In this document: in pieces, positions 16,661-26,586 of the stretch | Position numbering within the stretch: the first letter of the stretch is position 1 | Layout of the letters: each line of letters opens with the position of its first letter | DNA from: Pseudomonas sp. RIT-PI-AD | GTDB lineage: Bacteria > Pseudomonadota > Gammaproteobacteria > Pseudomonadales > Pseudomonadaceae | Assembly (NCBI RefSeq): GCF_025642785.1 | Contig: NZ_JANZKU010000027.1 | Span: 1-58,763, forward strand | Reading direction: 5' to 3' | DNA length: 58,763 nucleotides | The notes under the pieces: model-generated | Database searches by the model: none | What the model was told of the DNA's origin: nothing | Seen by the model: only the letters and a program-made list of their open reading frames with translations | Made by a program: the position numbers and the translations under genes

Positions 16661-16690
16661 CTGACCGGCTGCGGAACCCTGCTGCTACAA
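16661..16690 (+). promoter_or_regulatory. ribA: Possible sigma-70 promoter of ribA
   Basis: CTGACC (16661-16666) and TACAAT (16685-16690) are spaced 18 bases apart and lie about 45 bases upstream of the ribA start. Each hexamer differs from consensus by one or two bases. Read by eye. Confidence 0.45.
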
Positions 16691-16735
16691 TGCCGGCCTC
16701 GCGAATTTCCCGTTTATTGCAGGAGTGCCTCTCCG

Positions 16736-17353
16736 GTGTCCGTCGTGTTCGTCGCCGCTTCCCAACTGCCGACCCCGTTCGGCGTGTTCACCATGCATGG
16801 CTTCCTCGATGAGGAGACCGGCAAGGAGCATGTGGCGCTGACCCTCGGCCGCGTCGACGACGGTGCGCCGGTGCTGGGTCGCCTGCACTCCGAATGCCTC
16901 ACCGGCGATGCCCTGTTCAGCCTGCGCTGCGACTGCGGTTTCCAACTGGAGGCGGCCCTGCGCGCGATCGCCGACGAAGGCCGTGGCGTGCTGCTCTATC
17001 TGCGCCAGGAGGGGCGTGGCATCGGCCTGCTGAACAAGATCCGTGCCTATGAGTTGCAGGACGGCGGCGCCGATACCGTGGAGGCCAACGAGCGCCTGGG
17101 CTTCGGCGCCGACCAGCGCGACTACGCGATCTGCCTGCCGATGCTGCGGCACCTGGGCATCGCCTCGATCAAGCTGATGACCAACAACCCGCGCAAGGTC
17201 AACGCCCTGGAAGGCTTCGGCATCCGCGTGGCCGAGCGCCGGCCGTTGCAGATCGATCACAACCCGCATAACCAAAAGTACCTGGCGACCAAGGCCGGCA
17301 AGCTCGGCCACATGCTCGGTCAGCGGCACCAGGGCGAGGTGGAACCGCAGTGA
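16736..17353 (+). CDS. ribA: GTP cyclohydrolase II
   Basis: 205 residues. It carries the intact zinc and catalytic segment [11 protein letters not shown]...[11 protein letters not shown] with three cysteines, then [24 protein letters not shown] and [17 protein letters not shown] for GTP binding. It opens GTP to start riboflavin synthesis. The GTG start at 16736 is supported by AGGAG eleven bases upstream. It complements RibBA, whose matching domain has lost these cysteines. A promoter-like pair precedes it, so it is likely expressed apart from the riboswitch operon. Confidence 0.96.
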   Translation: MSVVFVAASQLPTPFGVFTMHGFLDEETGKEHVALTLGRVDDGAPVLGRLHSECLTGDALFSLRCDCGFQLEAALRAIADEGRGVLLYLRQEGRGIGLLNKIRAYELQDGGADTVEANERLGFGADQRDYAICLPMLRHLGIASIKLMTNNPRKVNALEGFGIRVAERRPLQIDHNPHNQKYLATKAGKLGHMLGQRHQGEVEPQ

Positions 17354-17769
17354 CGCGCAGCCAGGTCCGCCGCCGCCTCGCCCTCGAATGGTGGCGGCAA
17401 TTGGCGCTGACCCTGGCGCCGCTGCTGGTGCTCACCCTGTCGTTCGGCGCCACGCGCGGCAACGTCGAGGTGTTGCAGATGCCGCTGTTCATCGCCGGCG
17501 CCGCCTCGATGTTCGTCAGCCTGCCGCTGTTCGGCGCCTACAAGCGCGCCCTGGTGGCCACCCAGCAGGCCCTCGACAGCGACGCCGAGCCAGCGGCCTG
17601 GATCGAACTGGCGCAGCGCCGGCGCATCGCCTTCCTCGGCGCCGGCCTGCCGGCCTGGATCGCCGCCGCGGCCTCGCTCACCGGTCTCAACGCGGTGGCG
17701 CTGGTGCTGCTGGCGCTGAGCAGCATCGTATTGCTCTACCTCTATCGCATTCCCCGTCAACTGGGCTGA
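17350..17769 (+). CDS. Small membrane protein (PA4046-like), function unknown
   Basis: 139 residues with four hydrophobic stretches (about 18-32, 43-60, 92-107 and 110-128), reading as an inner membrane protein with short loops; the basic N-terminus MTRSQVRRR suggests the N-terminus is cytoplasmic. I recognise no family. The GTG start overlaps the ribA stop (GTGA) and its own stop overlaps the next ATG, so it sits in a tight ribA-x-btuF-like operon. Confidence 0.7.
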   Translation: MTRSQVRRRLALEWWRQLALTLAPLLVLTLSFGATRGNVEVLQMPLFIAGAASMFVSLPLFGAYKRALVATQQALDSDAEPAAWIELAQRRRIAFLGAGLPAWIAAAASLTGLNAVALVLLALSSIVLLYLYRIPRQLG

Positions 17770-18575
17770 TGCGCGCGCTGCTCGCTGCCCTGGCGCTCGC
17801 GTTCTGCCTCGCGACGCCGCCGGCCTGGGCCGGGTTGCGGGTGGTCAGCCTGGCGCCTTCGCTATCGGAAATCATGCTTGATCTGCAGGCCGGCGACCTG
17901 CTGGTCGGGGTGCTCGACGGCGGTGAGCGGCCCGAGGCGCTGCGCGAGCTGCCGTCGGTGGGCCGGTACGGACACCTGGAGATGGAGCGCCTGCTGGCGT
18001 TGAAGCCGGACCTGATCCTGCTCTGGCCGAGCAGCGTGCCGGCGGCGCAGCGCGAGCAGTTGGCGCGCTTCGGGATTCCCACCTACGTCGCCGAGCCCCA
18101 CGACCTGGCGCAACTGGCCGGGCAGTTCGCCGAGATCGGCGAGCGCATCGGCCGTGCCGCGCGCGGCCGGGAACTGGCGGCGCAAGCCACGGAGCGCCTG
18201 GCGGACATGGCCCGGCGTTACCGTCGCGACACGCCCCTGCGGGTCTTCTACCAGGTCTGGAACCGGCCGCTGTACACCGTCGGCGGGCGCCAGATCATCA
18301 GCGACGCCCTGCGCCTGTGCGGCGCGCGCAACCTGTTCGAGGATCTCGACCTGCCGGCGCCCCAGGTCAGCCTGGAGGCGGTGCTGGCGCGCGAGCCCCA
18401 GGTCATCGTCGCCGGCAGCCATGCCGAGCTGGATCTCTGGCAGGACTGGCCGCAGCTCGAGGCGGTGCGCCTGGGCCACCTGCTGACGGTCCCGGACAAG
18501 GGCCTGGAACGTCCCAGTTGGCAGATGCTGGAGGCCACCCACCGGCTCTGCGAGGCGCTGGCGCCGATCCGCTAG
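17769..18575 (+). CDS. Cobalamin/helical-backbone metal receptor, BtuF-like periplasmic protein
   Basis: 268 residues: signal peptide [21 protein letters not shown], then the class III binding-protein fold with RVVSLAPSLSEIMLDLQAGDLLVGVLDG, the VGRYGHLEMERLLALKPDLILLWPSS loop and a C-terminal lobe with FYQVWNRPLYTVGGRQIISDALRLCGARNLF. This is the pattern of BtuF and related vitamin B12 or haem binders. No BtuC/D genes are near. It runs towards btuB, supporting a role in corrinoid capture, although its own transcription comes from the ribA side and carries no riboswitch. Confidence 0.85.
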   Translation: MRALLAALALAFCLATPPAWAGLRVVSLAPSLSEIMLDLQAGDLLVGVLDGGERPEALRELPSVGRYGHLEMERLLALKPDLILLWPSSVPAAQREQLARFGIPTYVAEPHDLAQLAGQFAEIGERIGRAARGRELAAQATERLADMARRYRRDTPLRVFYQVWNRPLYTVGGRQIISDALRLCGARNLFEDLDLPAPQVSLEAVLAREPQVIVAGSHAELDLWQDWPQLEAVRLGHLLTVPDKGLERPSWQMLEATHRLCEALAPIR

Positions 18576-18633
18576 GGCGGCGCCTGTATCCTCTTCCCGG
18601 GCGTCGGCCAACGGCCCGTCGGCCGCCGCAACG

Positions 18634-18657
18634 CCCGCCCCGAATCGGCGGGGCGGG
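18634..18657. terminator. Hairpin between convergent btuF-like and btuB genes
   Basis: A perfect 9-bp stem CCCGCCCCG/CGGGGCGGG with a 6-base loop lies in the 138-base gap between two converging genes. It could stop transcription from both sides, but there is no T-run on either strand. Confidence 0.5.
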
Positions 18658-18713
18658 CCAGCGCTTCCCGCCTCGCCGACGTCACCGAGGACTCCGCGCA
18701 CCGGCCTCCAGCC

Positions 18714-20594
18714 TTACAGCGTCGGCGTCCAGGTCACGGCCAGGGTGGCGCTGCGGCCTTCCGTGCGGTAGTCGTGGTTGGCGCCTTCGTAGCTGTACAG
18801 CGCGCGGCTGTAGGTTCTGTCCAGCAGGTTGTCCAGCTTCAGGTCCAGCTTCACTTCGCGGCTGGCTTGCCAGCCGCCGCGCAGGCCGAGCAATCCGTAG
18901 CCGCCGATGCGCTGGCGGTTGTCGGCGTCGTTGAAGCTGGAGCTCACCGCTTGCCAGCTGCCCCCCAGCGACAGGCTGCCGAAGCTGCGATCCAGGTCCA
19001 GGCTGAGGGTGCGCCGCGCGCGGCGGTTGAGGGTACGCCCGGTGTCGTGGTCGCGCGGGTCGACGAAGGCCACGCCCAGTTCGCCCTGCCAGCCGAACAG
19101 GTCCTGTTGCAGCGAGGCCTCGAAGCCATGGATGCGCGCCTCGCCGATGTTCTGCGGGATGTAGCGGGCGTCGCTGGCGATGGCGTCCTCGATCTGCGTG
19201 CGATACACCGAGGCCTCCAGGCGGGTGCTGTCGCCCAGGCGGCTGCGCCATTGCGCCTCGTAGCTCTTGGAGTGTTCGGGGCGCAGGTCGGGGTTGCCGT
19301 AGCCGGGGTAGTAGAGGTCGTTGAAGGTCGGCGCGCGGAAGCCTTCGGCGTAGGAGAAGATCAGGTCGTTGTCATCGTTCAGCGGCAGGGTCAGGGCGCC
19401 GCTCCAGGTGTTCTCGCTGCCGAACTGCTGGTTCTTGTCGTGGCGCAGGCCGATCTCGGTGGAGAACCCCTCGCCCTGGTAACGGTGCTGGACGAACAGC
19501 GCCTGGTTCCAGCGCGAGTCCTCGCCGAAGACGGTGCTGCTGTTGAGCCGGTCCTCGTACCAGTCGGCGCCGAGCAACAGGCTCTGGCGCTCGGTCAGGC
19601 TCAGGGTGTTGAGCCAGCCCAGGGAGTCGCGGTAGGTGTTGAACACGTCGTGGCCGGGGCTGAGCTTGTCGCGGCTCTTCTCGCGGTTCTCGCTGTGGCC
19701 GATCTCCACGCGGCTGTTCCAGGCCTCGGCCAGTTGCGCGTCCAGGTAGCCGGACAGGCTGCTCAGGTCGAAATCGCTGTAGGGCTGCTGGCCGAGAGAG
19801 TTGTAGGTGACCGGGTCGAAGCGACCGAAGGGGTTGTCGTACTCGCTGCGGCCGTGCTGGTCGAGGAGGTTGAGCCCGGCTTCGAGGCGCTCGTCGAAGC
19901 GGTGGCTGAGGCTCAGGCTGACCGCCTTGTTGCGGTAGGCGTCGTGGTCGGCGTCGGACGCGAACGAGGGGCCGGTGCGGTCGATGCCGTTGGTCTCGTC
20001 GAGGCTGCCGGCCAGGCTGAAGCGGGTCTGCGCGTCGCCCCCGGAGAGCCCGGCGCTGCGCTGCCAGCTGTCGCGGCTGCCGTAGGCCAGCTTCGCCCAG
20101 GGGCGCAGGCCCTCGGCGTCGCCGCGGCGGGTGAAGATCTGGATGACGCCGCCGATGGCGTCGGCGCCGTAGATCGCCGAGCGGCTGCCGCGCAGCACCT
20201 CGACCCGCTCGATCTGGTCGATGTTCAGGTGCTGCAGGTTGCTGTCGCCGGAGCTGGCCGAGCCGATGCGCATGCCATCCACCAGCACCAGGGTCTGCGC
20301 CGACTTGGTGCCGCGCAGGTAGACGCTGGTCTGGCTGCCGAGCCCGCCGGTCTGCACCGTCTGTACGCCCGGCACGCGGTTGAGCAGGTCGGCCACGCTG
20401 CGCGGTTGCAGGCGTTCGATGTCGGCGCGGGTGAACACGCTGCTGGCCGCCGTGCTGGCGCTGCGCGGCTGCGCCTCGCGGTTGGCGCTGATCAGCGTGT
20501 CGGAGAGCTTCAGCGCGTCGTCCTGGGGCGGCGCGGCGAAAGCCACGGCGTCGGGCAGCAGCACGACGGCGAGGGCGAGACGGGACAGTTTCAT
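18714..20594 (-). CDS. btuB: TonB-dependent vitamin B12 receptor BtuB
   Basis: 626 residues. A signal peptide (MKLSRLALAVVLLPDAVAFAA) is followed by a TonB-box-like LSDTLISANR, a plug domain with VFTRADIERLQPRSVADLLNRVPGVQ and VYLRGTKSAQTLVLVDGMRI, and a 22-strand barrel ending in the RTYSRALYSYEGANHDYRTEGRS region and LAVTWTPTL. The start is the ATG after GAGG-ATTCATCG; upstream in-frame codons lie inside the riboswitch. The cobalamin riboswitch directly upstream makes the substrate assignment firm. Not adjacent to dxs in PAO1 as far as I recall, so a local insertion relative to that genome. Confidence 0.93.
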   Translation of the reverse strand: MKLSRLALAVVLLPDAVAFAAPPQDDALKLSDTLISANREAQPRSASTAASSVFTRADIERLQPRSVADLLNRVPGVQTVQTGGLGSQTSVYLRGTKSAQTLVLVDGMRIGSASSGDSNLQHLNIDQIERVEVLRGSRSAIYGADAIGGVIQIFTRRGDAEGLRPWAKLAYGSRDSWQRSAGLSGGDAQTRFSLAGSLDETNGIDRTGPSFASDADHDAYRNKAVSLSLSHRFDERLEAGLNLLDQHGRSEYDNPFGRFDPVTYNSLGQQPYSDFDLSSLSGYLDAQLAEAWNSRVEIGHSENREKSRDKLSPGHDVFNTYRDSLGWLNTLSLTERQSLLLGADWYEDRLNSSTVFGEDSRWNQALFVQHRYQGEGFSTEIGLRHDKNQQFGSENTWSGALTLPLNDDNDLIFSYAEGFRAPTFNDLYYPGYGNPDLRPEHSKSYEAQWRSRLGDSTRLEASVYRTQIEDAIASDARYIPQNIGEARIHGFEASLQQDLFGWQGELGVAFVDPRDHDTGRTLNRRARRTLSLDLDRSFGSLSLGGSWQAVSSSFNDADNRQRIGGYGLLGLRGGWQASREVKLDLKLDNLLDRTYSRALYSYEGANHDYRTEGRSATLAVTWTPTL

Positions 20595-20602
20595 CGATGA
20601 AT

Positions 20603-20629
20603 CCTCAAAAGTACGGAACGCTTTTGAGG
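20603..20629 (-). promoter_or_regulatory. btuB: Hairpin that would hide the btuB ribosome binding site
   Basis: A perfect 9-bp stem CCTCAAAAG/CTTTTGAGG with a 9-base loop. On the transcript its 3' arm contains the GAGG used by the btuB ATG at 20594. No T-run follows, so it looks like a translational switch driven by the riboswitch rather than a terminator. Confidence 0.65.
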
Positions 20630-20697
20630 AGGGCAGGGACAAGCGCCGGCCCGCCGCGAGCGACGGTGCGACGCTTGACGGTGATGCCCTCCGCAAC

Positions 20698-20912
20698 ACC
20701 AGTCGGATTCCGCCAGGCCGGTCTCCGGGCTCTCGACCGTCGGGCTTGCGCCCGTCACCCGCCCCCGCCTTCCCGGACGAACCAGTGGCGAGTGGGGGGA
20801 GTGCGACCCGGGGGGCCGCGGTCGATCACCGTTGCGGGGGCAGCGCCGGGATTGCTCGCAGGAGCGCACCGGCTTCCCGTTTAACGCCGTCCACGAGGGG
20901 AGGGCGCACCTT
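20698..20912 (-). ncRNA. Cobalamin riboswitch upstream of btuB
   Basis: On the minus strand the conserved blocks appear in order: AAGGTGCGCC, TTAAACGGGAAGCCGGTGCG, the B12 box CTGCCCCCGCAACGGT, a variable helix, a GAGCCCGGAGACCGGCCTGGC segment and GGAATCCGACTGGTG. This is the AdoCbl/cobalamin class. It lies about 100 bases upstream of btuB, in the 470-base gap between dxs and btuB. Adenosyl- or methylcobalamin binding should turn btuB down. Confidence 0.94.
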
Positions 20913-21064
20913 GGCGAAGCAAACGCCGCGCACCTTAATGCGCGGGCGGCGGCGGGCGCAAGCCCGGGTGCCGGGCAGGGGTTCGCGGGAGGGGCGGCGG
21001 TAAGGAGGGCGCCGAGGCGGCGCGGGGTTCCGCGGCGGGCCTGCGCCCGTCGCGGACGCCGGGC

Positions 21065-22960
21065 TCAGGCCGAGCGTTGCGCCAGGCGCGCGCGCACCGA
21101 GGCCTCGATGCCGGCGGCGTCGAGCCTGCATTCGCTGAGCATCTGCGCCGGCTTGGCATGCTCGACGTAGCTGTCCGGCAGGCCCAGATTGAGGATCGGC
21201 GCCAGGCGGTTTTCCCGGGCGAGGAACTCGTTCACCGCGGAACCGGCGCCGCCCATCACGGCGTTTTCCTCGAGGGTCACCAGCAGGCCGTGGCTGTCGG
21301 CCAGCTCGCGCAGCAGGGCTTCGTCCAGGGGTTTGACGAAGCGCATGTCGACCACCGTGGCGTCCAGCGCCTCGCCCACCTTGAGCGCCTCGCCGAGCAG
21401 CACGCCGAACACCAGCAGGGCGGTGTCGCGGCCCTGGCGGCGTACCTGGGCCTTGCCGATCTCCAGGGGTTCCAGGGTGGTTTCCAGGGGCGCGTCCGGG
21501 CCGTTGCCGCGCGGGTAGCGCACCGCCGCCGGGCCGGCGTAGCGGAAGCCGGTGCTGAGCAGGCGGCGCAGCTCGTTGCCGTCGCTGGGCGCCATCACCA
21601 GCATGCCGGGGATGCAGCGCAGGTAGGACAGGTCGAAGCTGCCGGCGTGGGTCGGTCCGTCTTCGCCCACCAGGCCGGCGCGGTCGATGGCGAACAGCAC
21701 GTCGAGGTGCTGCACCGCGACGTCGTGGATCAACTGGTCGTAGGCCCGTTGCAGGAACGTGGAATAGATCGCCACCACCGGCTTGGCGCCGTCGCAGGCG
21801 AGGCCGGCGGCCAGGGTGACGGCGTGCTGCTCGGCGATGGCAACGTCGAAGTAGCGCGCCGGGAAGCGCTCGGCGAAGGCCACCAGGTCGGAGCCTTCCT
21901 TCATCGCCGGGGTGATCCCGACGAGGCGCTCGTCCTGCTCGGCCATGTCGCACAGCCATTGGCCGAAGACGCTGGAGTACTTGGGCCCGCTGGCTTTCTT
22001 CGGTGCCGCCGGGGCGTTCAGCGGTTCGAGCTTGGTGATCGCGTGGTAGCCGATGGGATCGGCTTCGGCGGGGGCGAAGCCCTTGCCCTTCTTGGTCACC
22101 ACGTGGAGGAATTGCGGGCCCTCCAGGTCGCGCATGTTGCGCAGGGTGGTGATCAGGGTCGGCAGGTCGTGGCCGTCGATGGGGCCGATGTAGTTCCAGC
22201 CCAGTTCCTCGAACAGGGTGCCGGGCACCAGCATGCCCTTGGCGTGCTCTTCGGTCTTGCGGGCGATTTCCCAGGCGCCCGGCAGGCGCGAGAGCACCTT
22301 CTTGCTGCCTTCGCGCATGCTCGCGTAGGTGCGGCTGGAGAGAATCTTCGCCAGGTAGTTGGAGAGGCCGCCGACGTTGTGGGAGATCGACATGTCGTTG
22401 TCGTTGAGCACCACCAGCATGTTGGCGCGCACGTCGGACGCGTGGTTCAGCGCCTCGAAGGCCATGCCCGCGGTCAGCGCGCCGTCGCCGATCACCGCCA
22501 CCGCCTTGCGCGTGCTGTTCTGCATGCGCGCGGCGATGGCCATGCCCAGGGCGGCGCTGATCGAGGTGCTGGAGTGGCCGACGCCGAAGGTATCGTATTC
22601 GCTCTCGCTGCGCCGCGGGAACGCCGCCAGGCCGCCCTTCTGGCGCAGGCTGTCCATGCGCTCGCGGCGACCGGTGAGGATCTTGTGCGGATAGGCCTGG
22701 TGGCCGACGTCCCACACCAGGCGGTCGTCCGGGGTATCGAAGACGTAGTGCAGGGCGATGGTCAGTTCGACCACGCCGAGGCCGGCGCCGAAATGGCCAC
22801 CCGTTCGCCCGACCGTGTAGAGCAGGTATTGGCGCAGCTCGTCGGCCAGGGTTTCCAGCTCCGCTTCGCCCAGGTGCCGCAGCGCGTCCGGTGTCGCGGC
22901 GCGGTCCAGCAGGGGCGTCAGGGGGCGCTCGCGGGGAATCTCTTGGAACGTCGTGGGCAT
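21065..22960 (-). CDS. dxs: 1-deoxy-D-xylulose-5-phosphate synthase
   Basis: 631 residues, usual length. Thiamine diphosphate sites include [18 protein letters not shown], the [15 protein letters not shown]...NDNDMSIS metal motif, and the transketolase core [17 protein letters not shown] and [15 protein letters not shown]. The C-terminal domain carries [21 protein letters not shown]. It makes DXP from pyruvate and glyceraldehyde phosphate for isoprenoids, thiamine and pyridoxal. The [13 protein letters not shown] start fits pseudomonad Dxs. In PAO1 it follows ispA directly; here a 3.3-kb carboxylase gene lies between them, so dxs may need its own promoter. Confidence 0.96.
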   Translation of the reverse strand: MPTTFQEIPRERPLTPLLDRAATPDALRHLGEAELETLADELRQYLLYTVGRTGGHFGAGLGVVELTIALHYVFDTPDDRLVWDVGHQAYPHKILTGRRERMDSLRQKGGLAAFPRRSESEYDTFGVGHSSTSISAALGMAIAARMQNSTRKAVAVIGDGALTAGMAFEALNHASDVRANMLVVLNDNDMSISHNVGGLSNYLAKILSSRTYASMREGSKKVLSRLPGAWEIARKTEEHAKGMLVPGTLFEELGWNYIGPIDGHDLPTLITTLRNMRDLEGPQFLHVVTKKGKGFAPAEADPIGYHAITKLEPLNAPAAPKKASGPKYSSVFGQWLCDMAEQDERLVGITPAMKEGSDLVAFAERFPARYFDVAIAEQHAVTLAAGLACDGAKPVVAIYSTFLQRAYDQLIHDVAVQHLDVLFAIDRAGLVGEDGPTHAGSFDLSYLRCIPGMLVMAPSDGNELRRLLSTGFRYAGPAAVRYPRGNGPDAPLETTLEPLEIGKAQVRRQGRDTALLVFGVLLGEALKVGEALDATVVDMRFVKPLDEALLRELADSHGLLVTLEENAVMGGAGSAVNEFLARENRLAPILNLGLPDSYVEHAKPAQMLSECRLDAAGIEASVRARLAQRSA

Positions 22961-23081
22961 CGGGCGAATCGTTATAGGTAAAAAAGAGCCGCAGTTTACC
23001 CGATCGCGACCCGATGCTTGAAGGTGCATGCGGTTCGCGGCGGTCGGTCGCGCCACGATCGCCGCCGTTCGCGGCCTCCGC

Positions 23082-26000
23082 CTACCAGGTGTCGACGAAC
23101 GGCCGCTTGCGCCCGGTCCGTGGCGGCTGCACCGGTGTGGCGTCGAGGCCGCGGCGCAGCCAGTCGCGGGTATCGGTCGGGTCGATCACCGCGTCGATCT
23201 CCAGGAAACTGGCCATGTTGATCGCCTTGCCGTTTTCGTAGGCCTTGGCCACCATCCGCTCGAACAGCGCCTGGCGCTCTTGGGGGTCGGCCACAGCCTC
23301 CAGTTCCTTGGCATAGCCCAGGCGAACCGCGCCTTCCAGGCCCATGGCGCCGAACTCGGCGCTGGGCCAGGCGACGGTGAACAGCGGCGAATGGAAGCTG
23401 CCGGCGGCCATGGCCTGGGCGCCCAGGCCGTAACCCTTGCGCAGCACCAGGGTGAACACCGGCACGCTGAGGCTGGCGGCGGTGACGAACATCCGCGCCA
23501 CGTGGCGCACCGTGCCCTGTTTCTCGGCTTCCGGGCCGACCATGAAGCCGGGCGTGTCGCACAGCGACAGCAGCGGCAGGTCGAAGGCGTCGCACAACTG
23601 CATGAAGCGCGCGGCCTTGTCCCCGGCCGCCGCATCGATGGCGCCGCCCAGGTGCTGCGGGTCATTGGCCAGCACGCCGAAGGCGCGCCCCTCGATGCGG
23701 ATCAGCGCGGTGACCAGGCCCGGCGCGAAGCCACGGCGCAGCTCCAGCAGCGAGTCGCAGTCGGCGAGGGTCTCGATCACCTCGCGGATCGCGTAGACCC
23801 GCAGGCGATTCTCCGGGATCAGGTGCCGCAGGCGGCGTTGGTCGGCGCAGCGCCAGTCCGCCAGCGGACCCTGGAAGTAGCTCAGGTAGCGCTGGGCGAG
23901 GCGCACCGCGTCGGCGTCGTCGCGGGCCAGCAGGTCGATCACGCCGTTGCCGCTGTGCACCGCCACCGGGCCGACCTCCTCGGCACTGTAGCGGCCCAGG
24001 CCGCCGCCCTCGATCATCGCCGGACCGGCCATGCCCAGGGTCGCCTCCGGGGTGGCGATGATGGTGTCGCAGCAACCGAGCAAGGCCGCGTTGCCGGCGA
24101 AGCAGCGCCCGGACAGCACGCCCACCAGCGGCACCAGCCCGGAGAGCCGCGCCATGCCGACGAAGGTGTGACAGTCCAGCCCGGCGACGCCGACGAAATC
24201 GCTGTCGCCGGGGCGCCCACCGCCGCCCTCGGCGAACAGCACCAGCGGTATCCGCCATTGTTCGGCCAAGTGCAGCAGGCGGTCGGTCTTCTTGTGGTTC
24301 ATCACCCCCTGGGTGCCGGCGAAGACCGTGTAGTCGTAGGCCAGCACCATGCAGCGCGCCTCGCGCGCGCCGAACAGCGCGGCATTCACCGTGCCCAGCC
24401 CGGCCACCAGGCCATCGGCCGGGCTCTGCCGGATCAACTCCTCCAGGGAGCGCCGGCGCCGTTGCGCGGCCAGGGCGAGGGCGCCGTATTCGATGAAGCT
24501 GTCCGCGTCGAGCAGCTCGGCGAGGTTCTCGCGCACGCTGCGGCGCCCGCTGGCATGGCGCCGCGCCAGCGCTTCCGGGCGCTGCGCGTCGAGGGTCCAG
24601 GCCTGGCGTTCGAACAGTTCCGCCAGGTCGGCGCGTATCCGCTCCAGGTCCACGGCTTCCTCGTCGCGGGCGAGCTGCGCTTGCACCTCCCCCGGTTCGA
24701 TGAACAGCAGGGCGTCGCTCTCGTTGAGCGCCGCCCCGGGCGCCACCGCGAAACCGCGCACCACGCCGCTGTGGGTGGCCTTGACCAAGGATTCCATCTT
24801 CATCGCTTCGAGCACGGCGACGGCCTGGCCGACCGCCACCGTCGCGCCCTCGGCCACCTCGAAGCTCACCAGCAGGCCGCCGCCCGGCGTCGTCTGCACC
24901 AGGCAGCCCGGCGGCGCGACGCGCCGTTCCGGCCCCCGCGCGAGCGGAGAGGCTTCGTCCGCCAGGGCGTGCAGGCAGGGACGTTCGGCCTCCGCCCGCA
25001 AGTGCGCCAGGTGCCGCTCGACGAAGCGCGTGTCGACCTCGTAGCGCTGCACCTCGGCCCGTTGCAACAGGTTGCGCAGCAGGCCGAGGTTGCTCGCCAC
25101 GCCCTCCAGGCGGAATTCGCAGAGCCCGCGATAGGCGCGGCGCAGGGCGGTCGGATAGTCCGCGCCCTGGGCGATCAGCTTGGCCAGCAGGGCATCGTAG
25201 GCGGGGCTCACCGGGTAGCCGCTGTAGCCGTAGCCATCGACCCGCAGCCCCGGCCCGCTGGGCGGCTCGTAGCGCGCCAGGGTGCCGCTGGCGGGGTGGG
25301 CGTTGCCTTCGGCGTCCAGCCGTTCCAGGTTGATCCGCACCTGCACCGCATACCCCTGGGGCGCAGGTGCCTGGCTCAGGCCGAGCTCGGCGAGCCGGGC
25401 GCCGGCGGCCAGACGCAGTTGGGTGTGCAGCAGGTCGACGCCGGTCACCTGCTCGGTGACGGTGTGCTCCACTTGGATGCGTGGGTTGGCCTCCATGAAA
25501 TAGAAGCGCTCCGGCCGCTCGGCGTCGAGGAGGAATTCGAAGGTGCCCAGGCCCTGGTAGCGCACCGCGGCGGCCATGCCCAGCGCGGCGGCGATCATCC
25601 GCTCGCGGGTCGCCGCCGGCAGGTTCGGGCTGGGCGCCACCTCGAGGATTTTCTGGTGGCGTCGTTGCAGGCTGCACTCGCGTTCCCCCAGGTGGCCGAC
25701 CTGGCCGTCGGCATCGCCGAGCACTTGGATTTCCACGTGTCGCGCGTTGCGCAGCAGCCGTTCCACGTAAAGGCCGTCCTGACCGAACGCCGCCCGCGCC
25801 TCGGCCTGGCAGCGGGCGTAGGCCTCGGCCAGGTGCGCCTCCTCGAACACCTCGCGCATGCCGCGCCCGCCGCCGCCGGCGAGGGCCTTGAGCATCACCG
25901 CGGCGCCTTCGCCGAGGCCACGGAGGAAGTCGTGGGCTTCCGCCAGGCTCACCGCGCGGTCGATGCCCTCCAGCAGCGGCACGCCCTGGCTGCGCGCCAG

Positions 26001-26363
26001 CTCGCGGGCGCGGGCCTTGTCGCCGAGGCGTTCCAGCACGTCCGGCGAGGGGCCGACGAAACACAGCCCGGCCTCGCCGCAGCGCCGCGCGAAGGCGGCG
26101 TTCTCGGCGAGGAAGCCGTAGCCCGGATGCAGCGCGTCGCAACCTTCGGCGAGGGCGATGGCGATCAGCCGCTCGCCGTCCAGGTAGGCCGGCACGCCGC
26201 GCCCGTCCAGCGCCACGGCCCGGTCGGCATGCCGCAGGTGCAGCGAGGCGGCATCGTCCTCGGCGTACACCGCGACGCTGCGGATACCCGCCTCGGCGGC
26301 GGCTCGGGCGATACGGATGGCGATCTCGCCACGGTTGGCGATCAGCAGGGCGGAAAAGGGCAT
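23082..26363 (-). CDS. Three-domain biotin-dependent acyl-CoA carboxylase (BC-BCCP-CT fusion)
   Basis: 1093 residues. Biotin carboxylase occupies about 1-450: [16 protein letters not shown]-grasp loop [15 protein letters not shown] (159-171), the HQKILEVAP site and [14 protein letters not shown] (291-304). The biotinyl domain has AMKM at 520-523, with Lys522 as attachment site. The rest (about 575-1093) is a carboxyltransferase with beta-like and alpha-like halves, including [13 protein letters not shown] and [12 protein letters not shown] oxyanion loops. It probably carboxylates acetyl- or another acyl-CoA; the substrate cannot be read from sequence. GGAG lies ten bases before the ATG. The gene splits xseB-ispA from dxs relative to PAO1, which suggests a later insertion; its GC content is like its neighbours. 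Confidence 0.9.
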   Translation of the reverse strand: MPFSALLIANRGEIAIRIARAAAEAGIRSVAVYAEDDAASLHLRHADRAVALDGRGVPAYLDGERLIAIALAEGCDALHPGYGFLAENAAFARRCGEAGLCFVGPSPDVLERLGDKARARELARSQGVPLLEGIDRAVSLAEAHDFLRGLGEGAAVMLKALAGGGGRGMREVFEEAHLAEAYARCQAEARAAFGQDGLYVERLLRNARHVEIQVLGDADGQVGHLGERECSLQRRHQKILEVAPSPNLPAATRERMIAAALGMAAAVRYQGLGTFEFLLDAERPERFYFMEANPRIQVEHTVTEQVTGVDLLHTQLRLAAGARLAELGLSQAPAPQGYAVQVRINLERLDAEGNAHPASGTLARYEPPSGPGLRVDGYGYSGYPVSPAYDALLAKLIAQGADYPTALRRAYRGLCEFRLEGVASNLGLLRNLLQRAEVQRYEVDTRFVERHLAHLRAEAERPCLHALADEASPLARGPERRVAPPGCLVQTTPGGGLLVSFEVAEGATVAVGQAVAVLEAMKMESLVKATHSGVVRGFAVAPGAALNESDALLFIEPGEVQAQLARDEEAVDLERIRADLAELFERQAWTLDAQRPEALARRHASGRRSVRENLAELLDADSFIEYGALALAAQRRRRSLEELIRQSPADGLVAGLGTVNAALFGAREARCMVLAYDYTVFAGTQGVMNHKKTDRLLHLAEQWRIPLVLFAEGGGGRPGDSDFVGVAGLDCHTFVGMARLSGLVPLVGVLSGRCFAGNAALLGCCDTIIATPEATLGMAGPAMIEGGGLGRYSAEEVGPVAVHSGNGVIDLLARDDADAVRLAQRYLSYFQGPLADWRCADQRRLRHLIPENRLRVYAIREVIETLADCDSLLELRRGFAPGLVTALIRIEGRAFGVLANDPQHLGGAIDAAAGDKAARFMQLCDAFDLPLLSLCDTPGFMVGPEAEKQGTVRHVARMFVTAASLSVPVFTLVLRKGYGLGAQAMAAGSFHSPLFTVAWPSAEFGAMGLEGAVRLGYAKELEAVADPQERQALFERMVAKAYENGKAINMASFLEIDAVIDPTDTRDWLRRGLDATPVQPPRTGRKRPFVDTW

Positions 26364-26586
26364 CGCGGGCTCCGGTCTTGTCGTTGTGCGGCCATCTTAG
26401 GCCCTGGACATGACCGCGAAAGCCAAGCGCGGGACGCGGAATGACGCCCATTGACCGCAGTGATGACGGGCGCGACGGCTTTGCTGCGGATGGACACCGA
26501 GCGGCGCGCGGGGGGAGGGCGGTGCGGACTTGGTCCGTCAGGCGGGTGGTCGGTGCGAGCGGGTTGCGCCGGGAGCGGCGCCGGTC

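Noticed and set aside
18774-20600. A 608-codon plus-strand frame opposite btuB
   Set aside because: BtuB has signal peptide, TonB box, plug, barrel and riboswitch; the antisense frame has none of these and no ribosome site.
20595-20699. An upstream extension of btuB to a start at 20699
   Set aside because: That stretch is the end of the cobalamin riboswitch and the hairpin that masks the ribosome site; the signal peptide starts at 20594.
22971-22976. TATAAC upstream of dxs as a -10 element
   Set aside because: It would start transcription only a few bases before the ATG and leave no room for a ribosome site; chance match seems more likely.
23028-26444. A plus-strand open frame of more than 1100 codons opposite the carboxylase
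   Set aside because: It is antisense to a protein with full biotin carboxylase, carrier and carboxyltransferase motifs. Long antisense frames are common in high-GC Pseudomonas genes; its product is rich in Gln, His and Val with no domain.
26364-26586. A possible small gene in the 223-base gap between ispA and the carboxylase
   Set aside because: Frames on both strands lack a ribosome site and domain features. I see nothing clear here.
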